From a virus: DNA of 42,927 nt. Location of the stretch: positions 1-42,927 of the IMG/VR virus record IMGVR_UViG_3300046524_000298, one strand, 5' to 3'. The notes under the pieces are model-generated. The model saw only the letters and a list, made by a program, of their open reading frames with translations. It ran no database searches and was not told where the DNA came from. Both the position numbers and the translations under genes were made by a program. Below, piece by piece: positions 22,501-30,190 of this stretch (its first letter is position 1; the number at the start of each line of letters is the position of its first letter).

Positions 22501-22703
22501 ACGCGCAGGAGATGCTGGACAAGTATCTGGAAGCGGAGGCCGCCATTCTGCTGGGTAAAACGACCATTTTTAATGGCCGTACCCACACCATGGCCGAGCT
22601 GCCGCAAATTCAAGCAGGGCGACGCGAGTGGGAGCGCCGGGCCAACGCCCAGCGGGCCGCCGCGCAAGGCAGTCCGGGTTATGCCCTGGCTGAATTTCGG
22701 TGA
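22491..22703 (+). CDS. head-tail joining protein gpW-like
   Basis: A 70-residue protein, the length of lambda gpW (68), in the same position between large terminase and portal. Residues 5-60 show the gpW layout: helix, beta hairpin (TTIFNGRTHTMAEL), helix. GGAAGG precedes the ATG. It overlaps terL by 10 bp and the portal gene by 4 bp. It is predicted to plug the portal and prepare heads for tail attachment. Confidence 0.85.
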   Translation: MAINAQEMLDKYLEAEAAILLGKTTIFNGRTHTMAELPQIQAGRREWERRANAQRAAAQGSPGYALAEFR

Positions 22704-24226
22704 ACATCCTTGACCGCTGCATTGCAGCGGTGAGCCCTGGCGCGGGTCTGCGGCGCCTGGCGGCACGTAGCGGCATTCAAGCCTTCGAGGCGGCCGAAAT
22801 CACACGTACACACAAGGCTAAGCGACAAACGCGGAGCGCTGACAGCTCGTTGCAGCGAGACGCCGAGTCGTTGCGTGGTCAGTCTCGAAAGCTGGACGAA
22901 GACCACGACTTAGTGACGGGGATTTTCGACCGGCTGGAGGAGCGCGTGGTGGGTGGTGCCGGCATCGCCGTGGAGCCGCTGCCCTTAGATCATGCCGGCA
23001 ACATCCACCTGGGGTTTGCCGCGCAGATTAAAGCCCTGTGGGCCGAGTGGTCGTTGCGCCCGGAAACCTCGGGAGAGCTGACCCGGGCGCAGATGGAGCG
23101 CCTGGTGTGCCGCACTTGGTTGCGTGACGGGGAAATGCTTGCCCAGCAACTGCTGGGCAAGGTTCCGAACTTCAAGCACCTGCACAAAGTGCCTTTTTCG
23201 TTAGAGCTTCTGGAGCCGGATTATCTGCCCTGGAACTACAACGATGAGGCTAAGGGGATTCGCCAGGGCATCACGCGGGACGCCTGGCGTCGTGTTCTTG
23301 GTTACAACCTGCTGAAGCGTCACCCCGGCAGCGCTTTGGGCTTCAGCCTATCCGTAGATACCAAGTTTGTGCCAGCCGAGCGGATGTTGCATATCGCTTA
23401 CCGTAAACGGATTGGGCAGAACCGTGGCCAGCCGCTATTGCACGCCGTGTTGACACGCCTGGCGGATATCAAGGACTACGAAGAAAGCGAACGTGTTGCA
23501 GCGCGCATCAGCGCGGCTCTAGCGATGTTTATCAAGAAGGGCTCAACTGACGATTACGTGATTGCGCCGACTACCGCTGGCAAGGACGGCCAGGCCACCG
23601 GTGCGCGAAGCATCCCGATTGCCCCCGGGATGGTGTTCGACGGGTTATTGCCCGGCGAAGACGTGGGGATGATCGAAAGCAACCGGCCCAGCCAGTTCGT
23701 AGAGAGCTTCCGTAACGGTCAGTTGCGAGCGGTCGCGGCTGGTACGCGTATTGGTTACTCAACCGCGACTCGCAGCTACACGGGCACTTATTCGGCCCAG
23801 CGCCAGGAGCTGGTCGAGTCGCAGCTGGGTTACGACCTGCTGCAACATGAGTTCATCGACTACTGGGCGCGCAAGGTTTACCGGGCCTTTGTCGAAATGG
23901 CCTTGGTGAGCGGCGTACTGGTGCCGCCTGGCGACGTCAACATGGACTCGGTTTATAGCGCGGTTTATCAGGGACCGGTGATGCCCTGGATTAACCCTGT
24001 GCATGAGGCGACCGCCTGGGATTCGCTGGTGCAATCGGGCTTTGCTGATGAGGCAGAAGTAGCACGCGCACGCGGTCGTAACCCGCAAGAGCTGAAGCGT
24101 TCGCGTCAAGCGGAAGTTGAAAGCAACCGGGCAAAAGGGCTGGTGTTCAGCTCGGACGCCTATCACAAGTTCTACGGGAAAGTGACCGTCAATGCAGACC
24201 TATCAAGCGAAAAAGAGAAAGCCTAA
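22700..24226 (+). CDS. portal protein, lambda family
   Basis: A 508-residue protein. GTG start overlapping the gpW stop (GTGA). Typical segments of the lambda gpB family are LDEDHDLVTGIFDRLEERVV, then a wing with LLEPDYLPW, a stem-clip region around residues 230-330, and STATRSYTGTYSAQRQE near 355. Forms the dodecameric vertex through which DNA is packaged. The C-terminus overlaps the protease/capsid gene by 35 bp. Confidence 0.95.
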   Translation: MNILDRCIAAVSPGAGLRRLAARSGIQAFEAAEITRTHKAKRQTRSADSSLQRDAESLRGQSRKLDEDHDLVTGIFDRLEERVVGGAGIAVEPLPLDHAGNIHLGFAAQIKALWAEWSLRPETSGELTRAQMERLVCRTWLRDGEMLAQQLLGKVPNFKHLHKVPFSLELLEPDYLPWNYNDEAKGIRQGITRDAWRRVLGYNLLKRHPGSALGFSLSVDTKFVPAERMLHIAYRKRIGQNRGQPLLHAVLTRLADIKDYEESERVAARISAALAMFIKKGSTDDYVIAPTTAGKDGQATGARSIPIAPGMVFDGLLPGEDVGMIESNRPSQFVESFRNGQLRAVAAGTRIGYSTATRSYTGTYSAQRQELVESQLGYDLLQHEFIDYWARKVYRAFVEMALVSGVLVPPGDVNMDSVYSAVYQGPVMPWINPVHEATAWDSLVQSGFADEAEVARARGRNPQELKRSRQAEVESNRAKGLVFSSDAYHKFYGKVTVNADLSSEKEKA

Positions 24227-26285
24227 CGCGCCGCCCCTGATGCTGCCCCGGGCATCGGTTCAGTCTTCGGTTTCGGCCGTGATTACGGCGGCAAACCAAC
24301 CGGTGGAAAGCTGGTACTCAATGCGTGCGATGGCGCGCGGCAGTATCGAGATTCTGCTGTATGACGAGATTGGCGGGTGGGGGATCACCGCCAAACAGTT
24401 CGCCCAGGATCTGGCGGCGTGCGGTGACGTGTCACAGATCAATTTGCGCATCCATTCCCCCGGGGGTGATGTGTTCGCCGGCATGGCGATCTACAACACC
24501 TTGAAGGCGCACCCGGCACGGGTAGACGTGTACATCGACGGCTTGGCGGCTTCAATGGCCAGCGTGATCGCGATGGCGGGTGACAAGGTCTACATGCCGA
24601 CTAACGCCATGATGATGATTCATAAGCCCTGGGGCGCGCAGGGCGGTGACGCGGACGACATGCGCCGTTATGCCGACCTACTCGACAAGGTTGAGGGGAC
24701 GTTGGTCCAGGCCTACGTCAGCAAGACCGGCAAGAGCGCGGAAGAAATTCACGCGTTGCTGAAGGATGAAACGTGGATGGATGGCAGTGAGGCGGTGGCA
24801 GCCGGCTTTGCTGATCAATTGATTGACCCCCTGGTGGCTGCCGCACAACTCAAATCGAAACGCATGCAGGAGTTTGAACACATGCCACCAGAAGCTTTTA
24901 GCTCGCTGATGAACCCGCGTAACCAAGTACCAGCCCCAGCCCCAGCGCCGGCTTCTGCACCTGCACCGGCCCCCGCTGCTACGCTGACCCCTGAACAGAT
25001 CCGGGCCCAGGTACTGGCGGAAGAAGGCGAGCGACGCACCGGAATTACTGCCGCTTTCGGCGGTTTTGCCGCCGCACATTCGGACCTGCTGCAAGCTTGT
25101 GTGACTGATATGGCCTGCACGGTGGAAGGCGCGCGCGCGTTGTTGCTGGCCAAATTGGGCGAGCAAACCACCCCGTCCAATATTTCGGGCATGCACGGCC
25201 ATATTTCCAACGGTAATTTGGTCGGTGATTCGGTGCGCGCTTCGCTGGAGGCGCGCATTGGCATTACAGCTATCGAGGCCAGCAACGGTTTCAATCACAT
25301 GAGCATGCGCGAGCTTGCCCGTGCGTCACTGACCGAGCGCGGCGTTCTGGTGGCCACGCTGAATCCGATGCAGATGGTCGGTTTGGCGTTTACCCACGGT
25401 TCCAGCGACTTTGGGCAAATCTTGCTGGATATCTCTGGCAAGTCGGTGTTGCAGGGCTGGGAAGATGCGCCCGAGACGTTCCAGCTTTGGACCAAAAAGG
25501 GCCAGCTGAGCGACTTCAAAACGTCTTCCCGTGTCGGCCTGGGTGAGTTTCCGAGCCTGCGGGAAGTGCGCCCCGGTGCTGAGTACAAACACATCACGCT
25601 GAGTGATCGTGGCGAGCCAATCACGCTGGCTACCTACGGCGAAATGTTTTCGATTACTCGCCAAGCCATCATCAACGATGACCTATCGTTGCTGAGTGAC
25701 GTGCCGTACAAGATGGGCCAAGCCGCGCGTGCGACCATCGGTGATTTGGTCTATGCGGTGCTGACCAGTCCGCCGAAGATGCGCGACGGCAAGCCGCTGT
25801 TTGACGCCTCTCGCAAGAACTGGGCGACCGGCGCCGGCTCTGAGCTGTCCATTGCCAGCCTGATCGCCGGCAAGACCGCGATGGCTTCGCAGAAAACGCA
25901 GGTAGAAGGCGGCAAGGCCCGTACTCTCAACATCCGACCGGCCTACGTGCTGACGCCGGTTGCCCTGGAAGATAAGGCCAATCAGCTGATCAACTCGGCC
26001 TCGGTACCGGGCGCAGATGTTAACTCGGGGATCATCAACCCGATTCGTGGTTTCGCCCAGGTAATCGGTGAGCCGCGTCTTGATGATAGTTCGGCAAGTG
26101 CCTGGTACATGGCTGCCAAGCAGGGTACCGACACCATTGAGGTGGCTTACCTCAATGGCATCGACACTCCCTACGTCGAACAACAGAACGGTTTCAGCGT
26201 CGACGGCGTGGCTAGCAAGGTCCGCATTGATGCTGGCGTGGCACCTGCTGACTATCGCGGCCTGTACGGCGCTGCCGGCAAGTAA
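24192..26285 (+). CDS. fused ClpP-like prohead protease / major capsid protein
   Basis: A 697-residue fusion. Residues 45-230 are a ClpP-like serine protease with catalytic Ser121 (GLAASMAS) and His144 (MIHKPW). A Pro/Ala-rich linker (about 248-268) leads to a helical scaffold-like segment (270-345), then the HK97-fold capsid protein (about 350-697; FTHGSSDFGQILLD, PEFxxLREVRPG-like region at 455-470). In lambda these are separate genes (C/Nu3 and E); here self-cleavage must release the capsid subunit. It overlaps the portal gene by 35 bp. Confidence 0.93.
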   Translation: MQTYQAKKRKPNAPPLMLPRASVQSSVSAVITAANQPVESWYSMRAMARGSIEILLYDEIGGWGITAKQFAQDLAACGDVSQINLRIHSPGGDVFAGMAIYNTLKAHPARVDVYIDGLAASMASVIAMAGDKVYMPTNAMMMIHKPWGAQGGDADDMRRYADLLDKVEGTLVQAYVSKTGKSAEEIHALLKDETWMDGSEAVAAGFADQLIDPLVAAAQLKSKRMQEFEHMPPEAFSSLMNPRNQVPAPAPAPASAPAPAPAATLTPEQIRAQVLAEEGERRTGITAAFGGFAAAHSDLLQACVTDMACTVEGARALLLAKLGEQTTPSNISGMHGHISNGNLVGDSVRASLEARIGITAIEASNGFNHMSMRELARASLTERGVLVATLNPMQMVGLAFTHGSSDFGQILLDISGKSVLQGWEDAPETFQLWTKKGQLSDFKTSSRVGLGEFPSLREVRPGAEYKHITLSDRGEPITLATYGEMFSITRQAIINDDLSLLSDVPYKMGQAARATIGDLVYAVLTSPPKMRDGKPLFDASRKNWATGAGSELSIASLIAGKTAMASQKTQVEGGKARTLNIRPAYVLTPVALEDKANQLINSASVPGADVNSGIINPIRGFAQVIGEPRLDDSSASAWYMAAKQGTDTIEVAYLNGIDTPYVEQQNGFSVDGVASKVRIDAGVAPADYRGLYGAAGK

Positions 26286-26303
26286 TCCGCGGCTTCCCCT
26301 GAT

Positions 26304-26324
26304 AGCCCCGCCGTGTGCGGGGCT
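26304..26324 (+). terminator. hairpin after the capsid gene, possible attenuator
   Basis: Stem AGCCCCGC/GCGGGGCT with a 5-nt loop, followed by TTGTTGTTTCT rather than a pure T-run. It may partly terminate or protect the abundant capsid mRNA. Confidence 0.5.
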
Positions 26325-26354
26325 TGTTGTTTCTGTGTTCTGGAGAATTGAACG

Positions 26355-26669
26355 ATGTCTAAGAATTACCAAAGCCCCGGGCAGACCGTCACCTTTATTT
26401 CACCCACTGCTGGGACGACTTCGGGTGTTCCTCTGGTGATTAACGCTCTGGTGGTGGTGCCTATGGATACCACTACTAAAGGCCAGCTGTGTGTCGGTGC
26501 CCTCGGCGGTTCGTGGTTGCTGCCCGTCACGGGAGCCCTGAAGCAAGGCGCGAAAGTAAGCCTTTTGGCGGGCGGCCTGGTGGCCGATGGGACCGCTGAC
26601 GCGGTGCCATTCGGCAAGCTGCTGGGCGATGCCTCTGGTGGCTTCGCTGAAGCGCTGTTGATCCAGTAA
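26355..26669 (+). CDS. capsid cement/decoration protein, DUF2190 type
   Basis: A 104-residue all-beta protein, Gly/Val-rich. The N-terminal YQSPGQTVTFISPTAGT and the LVVVPMDTTTKG stretch match DUF2190/lambda gpD-like decoration proteins as I recall. It directly follows the capsid gene as lambda D neighbours E. It is predicted to trimerise on expanded capsids and lock them against DNA pressure. Its stop overlaps the next ATG. Confidence 0.8.
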   Translation: MSKNYQSPGQTVTFISPTAGTTSGVPLVINALVVVPMDTTTKGQLCVGALGGSWLLPVTGALKQGAKVSLLAGGLVADGTADAVPFGKLLGDASGGFAEALLIQ

Positions 26670-27049
26670 TGGCCGGCGGCTTTCGAGCCCTGGCTGATCG
26701 TATGGACGCCCTGGCAGTGCGGCGCCTGGGCGATCCTGCGACGTTGGCAGATGGTCGACCTGTTTACGGCGCGTTCGCCTCGCCCTTTGTCGGCGCTGAA
26801 ATTGGCGGCGGTAAGACGGGTGCGGCGCGATTGGGTGGCGCAATCAACGCCGATGAGGTGTTGGAGCCCACGCTGACCGTGCGCGTGGTCGACGTCCAGG
26901 GCGTCAAAAAGGGCGATCATTTAACCATTGAGCTGCCGGCCCTGCTGGGCGGTGGCCGTTACAAGGTTGTCCGTCTGAAGCCCGATGGTTCCGGCATGGT
27001 CGACTTAGTATTGAGTGTGTCCAATGAGCGAACTGACGACATTACATGA
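26669..27049 (+). CDS. head-tail joining protein, lambda gpFII-like
   Basis: A 126-residue protein with a helical N-terminus then a beta-rich domain (VLEPTLTVRVVDVQGVKKGD, YKVVRLKPDGSG), the size and layout of lambda gpFII/Phage_attach proteins. ATG overlaps the previous stop; its end overlaps the next gene by 26 bp. It is predicted to complete the connector below the portal and gpW. Confidence 0.7.
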   Translation: MAGGFRALADRMDALAVRRLGDPATLADGRPVYGAFASPFVGAEIGGGKTGAARLGGAINADEVLEPTLTVRVVDVQGVKKGDHLTIELPALLGGGRYKVVRLKPDGSGMVDLVLSVSNERTDDIT

Positions 27050-27536
27050 TGCGATCACTCGCATTATCAGCGAGCGCATGCCCAAGGTGGTGCATGTTGA
27101 GCAGTTCCCGGAGTTGGGCGCCGAGGTGATGACGCCGGCGCTGTTGTACGGGATCACTGATATGGCCCCTGGTCTGGATCGGGGAGAGGGAAAAACGGCG
27201 GTCATTGGTCGTTTTCAGTCCTGCATTCTGGTGGAGGCGGACCGCCCCAGGGCGTCGCTCCAGGCCGCTATCTTGGCCGGCCAGATGATGACCGTGCTAA
27301 AGGATCAGTGGTGGGATGTGGATTTTGTTACCGGTCCACCAGAGCAGGTCCACGCGCAGCCAGAAGCCCCAACGCTGGAGCTGGAGCAGTTTGTTATGTG
27401 GTCGGTTCAGTGGGTTCAACCCTTTGAACTCGGTGAGGCGGCGTGGCCGTGGCCTGACGAGCCCCCGGGCTCTCTGATGTTGGGAATCAACGATGACCCC
27501 AAAGAAGATTTTTTCTCGCCGGGGGACCTGACGTGA
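27024..27536 (+). CDS. probable tail terminator/tail completion protein
   Basis: A 170-residue protein. The start at 27024 (ATG) is preferred to a GTG three codons upstream. Helix then beta-strand pattern, with Trp-rich C-terminal half (WWDVDF, WSVQWVQ) and an acidic tail. Its place between the head joiner and baseplate V is where P2-like clusters encode tail completion (R/S) functions. The role is inferred from size and position only. Confidence 0.55.
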   Translation: MSELTTLHDAITRIISERMPKVVHVEQFPELGAEVMTPALLYGITDMAPGLDRGEGKTAVIGRFQSCILVEADRPRASLQAAILAGQMMTVLKDQWWDVDFVTGPPEQVHAQPEAPTLELEQFVMWSVQWVQPFELGEAAWPWPDEPPGSLMLGINDDPKEDFFSPGDLT

Positions 27537-28090
27537 GCTACGCCAGTGCACAGCATGACCGCATGATCGCCGCCATGCTGATGCCCTGCGTCGTGGTCGG
27601 CGTGGATCTTTCGGCCGCTGCGGTGCGTGTCAGCAATGGCGAATGGACAAGCGCATGGGTTCGCTGGCACAGCCTGGCGGCTGGTAAGGCGCGTCACTGG
27701 AGGGCGCCAAGCCTGCGCGAGCAGGGAGTGTTGTTCAATCCCAGCGGAGAGGCTGGCATGGGTACTTTTATCCCAGGGCTGTACGGCAACGCCGGCGGCC
27801 CGCCGGACAATCGTGATCATGTGGAAGTTTGGCGGTTTGATGACGGCGGCTCCCTGGTCTACGACTGGCAAGCCAAGTCCTACGCCATTACCTTGCCCAG
27901 CGGCACGGTTTCCATATCAGTCGGTGCCGCTTCGGCGGTGGTGACCGATAGTGCCGTTACGGTAACGGCAGGTGATATTGATTTGAAAGGTTCGGTCAAG
28001 GTGGACGGCCCTTTACTTGTCACGGGGGACATTACCGGTCTCGGGAAAGTAATCGACACGACTGGCAACACGCCGAACCACAAGCATTAA
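27533..28090 (+). CDS. V: baseplate spike protein V
   Basis: A 185-residue protein. GTG start overlapping the previous stop. Residues 10-100 form an OB-fold domain, and 115-180 a repetitive beta-helix (TVSISVGAASAVVTDSAVTV and so on). The C-terminus ends in HKH, an HxH motif that in P2 gpV-type spikes binds iron at the needle apex. It forms the trimeric membrane-piercing tip of the contractile tail. It opens the P2-like tail module V-W-J-I. Confidence 0.9.
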   Translation: MSYASAQHDRMIAAMLMPCVVVGVDLSAAAVRVSNGEWTSAWVRWHSLAAGKARHWRAPSLREQGVLFNPSGEAGMGTFIPGLYGNAGGPPDNRDHVEVWRFDDGGSLVYDWQAKSYAITLPSGTVSISVGAASAVVTDSAVTVTAGDIDLKGSVKVDGPLLVTGDITGLGKVIDTTGNTPNHKH

Positions 28091-28106
28091 CACATCTATC
28101 CACGAC

Positions 28107-28130
28107 AACTCGCCAAGTGCGGGTTTTTTT
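28107..28130 (+). terminator. intrinsic terminator after baseplate gene V
   Basis: Stem AACTCGC/GCGGGTT (one G-T pair) with loop CAAGT and seven T. It lies inside the late operon, so it is either weak or overridden by Q-type antitermination. Confidence 0.6.
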
Positions 28131-28145
28131 ATGCCTGGAGAAATC

Positions 28146-28373
28146 ATGGCCAAGATCATTGATAAGCCCACAGCTGAAGAACAAGCCACTGTCGCGCCGG
28201 AGCCGGCGCCGTTGACGTTCCGCGATTTGGTCTACACGTCGCGCACGTTGGTTGTCCCTGGTACCGACCGCACTTACCCCGTGGCCAAGCGCCTCGTTGT
28301 GGTGCCGGCTTCCGATAAGGAAGCACTGGCGTTCCTGAAGGGCAGTAGCGAATACGTCGCTCAGGAGGGCTAA
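28146..28373 (+). CDS. small conserved tail-module protein, unknown function
   Basis: A 75-residue protein. The start at 28146 has GGAG with 5-nt spacing. The disordered N-terminus (Glu/Pro/Ala) is followed by a beta-rich core (FRDLVYTSRTLVVPGTDRTY, VVVPASDKEALAFL). It sits between V and W, tightly spaced before W. P2 has no counterpart here; probably a tail assembly accessory protein. Confidence 0.6.
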   Translation: MAKIIDKPTAEEQATVAPEPAPLTFRDLVYTSRTLVVPGTDRTYPVAKRLVVVPASDKEALAFLKGSSEYVAQEG

Positions 28374-28378
28374 CCCTG

Positions 28379-28705
28379 ATGATCGGAATGGATCGCCACA
28401 CCGGCCGGCCCATCTCCGGCATTGAACACCTGCGGCAGTGCATAGGCGACATCTTAAGCACGCCCCTGGGCAGTCGCCGGCACCGGCCGGAGTACGGCAG
28501 CAAGTTACGCCTGTTCGTTGACCTACCAGTCAACGCCGGCTGGAAGAGCGCCGTTCAAGCAGAAGCGGCGAGAGCCTTGGGTAGATGGGAGACGCGCTTG
28601 AAACTGGAGCGGGTCGTGGTGCTGTCCTTGCTGGACGGAAAAATCAACCTACGTGTTGCCGGCGAGTACCTGGGCGACAGCGTTGTCTGGGAGGTAAGCG
28701 TGTGA
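28379..28705 (+). CDS. W: baseplate wedge protein W (gp25-like)
   Basis: A 108-residue protein with the GPW/gp25 pattern: MDRHTGRPISGIEHLRQCIG, ILSTPLGSRRHRPEYGS, then helix and a C-terminal beta strand. The invariant ILxTPxGxRxxxPxYG motif is present at about residues 25-40. It overlaps the J gene by 4 bp. It forms part of the baseplate wedge. Confidence 0.92.
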   Translation: MIGMDRHTGRPISGIEHLRQCIGDILSTPLGSRRHRPEYGSKLRLFVDLPVNAGWKSAVQAEAARALGRWETRLKLERVVVLSLLDGKINLRVAGEYLGDSVVWEVSV

Positions 28706-29583
28706 GCATTGTGGATTTGTCGGCGCTTCCAGCACCTGATGTGCTGGAGCCCTTGGACTTTGAAGAAACTTACGAAGAAGGGCTGGCGACGTTTCGCGGC
28801 TACATGGGCGATAACTGGACGGCCGCGCTTGAAAGCGATCCGGTAACCAAGCTTCTGGAGGTCGGGGCTTATAACAAGGTTAGTAACCGTGCCCGGGTTA
28901 ACGATGGATGCAAGGCGTTGCTGTTGGCCCACGCCATAGGCAGTGACCTCGATCAGCTTGGCGCAAACGTCAACCTGAAGCGCCTGGTGATCCAGCCGGA
29001 GAACTTGCTGGCGATCCCGCCCGTACCGCAAGTGCTTGAGGATCATGATTCATTCCGCGAGCGAATCCAGTTGTCCTACGAGGGGTTAACCACGGCTGGC
29101 CCGCGCAATAGCTACATCCTGCATGCGCGTAACGCGTCGGGCTTGGTGAGGGACGCCACGGCGGAAAGCCCCTCGCCGGCGTGCGTTACCGTAACGGTGT
29201 TGAGTACCGAGGGTGATGGAACGGCGTCACCTGAGCTTTTGGCGACTGTAGCCGCGGCCCTCAATGACGACGATGTGCGCCCGTTAGGCGACCGCGTGAC
29301 GGTCCAGGGCGCGCAGATTCTCCCTTATCGCATTGACGCAATCTTGCACATGAGTAGCCCAGGGCCTGAAGGTGACGCCAGTTTGGCCGAAGCTAAAAGC
29401 CGACTGGCGGCCTGGATCAATCCCCGTAAACGGCTGGGGGTTGAAGTCGCGCGCTCTGCTGTGGACGCCCAGGTGCATGTTGCCGGCGTTTCTCGGGTTG
29501 AGTTGCCTGGCTGGGTTGACTTGGCTCCTACGAAGGCGCAGGCAGCGTATTGCGTGGGTTATGACGTGAAGTTGGCGGAATGA
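28702..29583 (+). CDS. J: baseplate assembly protein J
   Basis: A 293-residue protein with a GTG start overlapping the W stop (GTGTGA context). It has the baseplate J/gp47 family layout: N-terminal ALPAPDVLEPLDFEETYEEG, a middle domain with YILHARNASGLVRDA and TVLSTEGDG, and a C-terminal DVRPLGDRVTV. It builds the wedge ring with W and I. A 1-bp gap leads to I. Confidence 0.93.
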   Translation: MSIVDLSALPAPDVLEPLDFEETYEEGLATFRGYMGDNWTAALESDPVTKLLEVGAYNKVSNRARVNDGCKALLLAHAIGSDLDQLGANVNLKRLVIQPENLLAIPPVPQVLEDHDSFRERIQLSYEGLTTAGPRNSYILHARNASGLVRDATAESPSPACVTVTVLSTEGDGTASPELLATVAAALNDDDVRPLGDRVTVQGAQILPYRIDAILHMSSPGPEGDASLAEAKSRLAAWINPRKRLGVEVARSAVDAQVHVAGVSRVELPGWVDLAPTKAQAAYCVGYDVKLAE

Positions 29584-29584
29584 C

Positions 29585-30190
29585 ATGAAGAGCCTACTGC
29601 CTAGCAATAGCACCCAGCTGGAACGGGCCCTGGAGGCGGCGTTCTTCGAAAAAACCATTGTGCCGCTGCGCACCCTCTACAACGCCGATACCTGCCCGGC
29701 TCACTTGTTGTTGCATTTGGCCTGGGCCTGGTCGGTAGACCGTTGGGACTATCGGTGGTCGGAGGGGACCAAGCGTGCGGCCATAAAGGCGTCTTACTAC
29801 ATCCATAAGCACAAAGGAACGATTGGCGCCTTACGCCGTGTCGTCGAGCCGCTGGGCTATCTGATTGAGGTTATGGAGTGGTGGCAGACGGTGCCGAAAG
29901 GGGTGCCGGGCACGTTTGCTCTGAAGGTCGGTGTACTGGACACCGGTATCACTGAAGAAATGTATTTGGAGCTAGAGCGCCTTATTGATGACGCCAAGCC
30001 AGTGAGTCGTTTACTCACCGGCTTGGCCATCAGCCTTGAAGCTCGCGGAGCCATAAACATCGGTGTTGCCGTATCTGAAGGCGACGTAATCGACGTATAC
30101 CCCCCTGTGCAACGTGATATCGAAGTCACCGGATATATCGGTGTCGTCGGCCGCGAGCACAGCATTGACACCCTGGACGTGTATCCATGA
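29585..30190 (+). CDS. I: tail protein I
   Basis: A 201-residue protein of P2 gpI type: N-terminal LLPSNSTQLERALEAAF, LLLHLAWAWSVDRWD, then SYYIHKHKGTIGALRRV and VEPLG. These are the hallmark segments of the family. It connects wedge to tail fibre. Its end overlaps the fibre gene by 4 bp. Confidence 0.93.
   Translation: MKSLLPSNSTQLERALEAAFFEKTIVPLRTLYNADTCPAHLLLHLAWAWSVDRWDYRWSEGTKRAAIKASYYIHKHKGTIGALRRVVEPLGYLIEVMEWWQTVPKGVPGTFALKVGVLDTGITEEMYLELERLIDDAKPVSRLLTGLAISLEARGAINIGVAVSEGDVIDVYPPVQRDIEVTGYIGVVGREHSIDTLDVYP

Noticed and set aside
24678-25298. Long leftward frames antisense to the protease/capsid gene.
   Set aside because: They are GC-driven shadows; the capsid fusion is well supported on the other strand.
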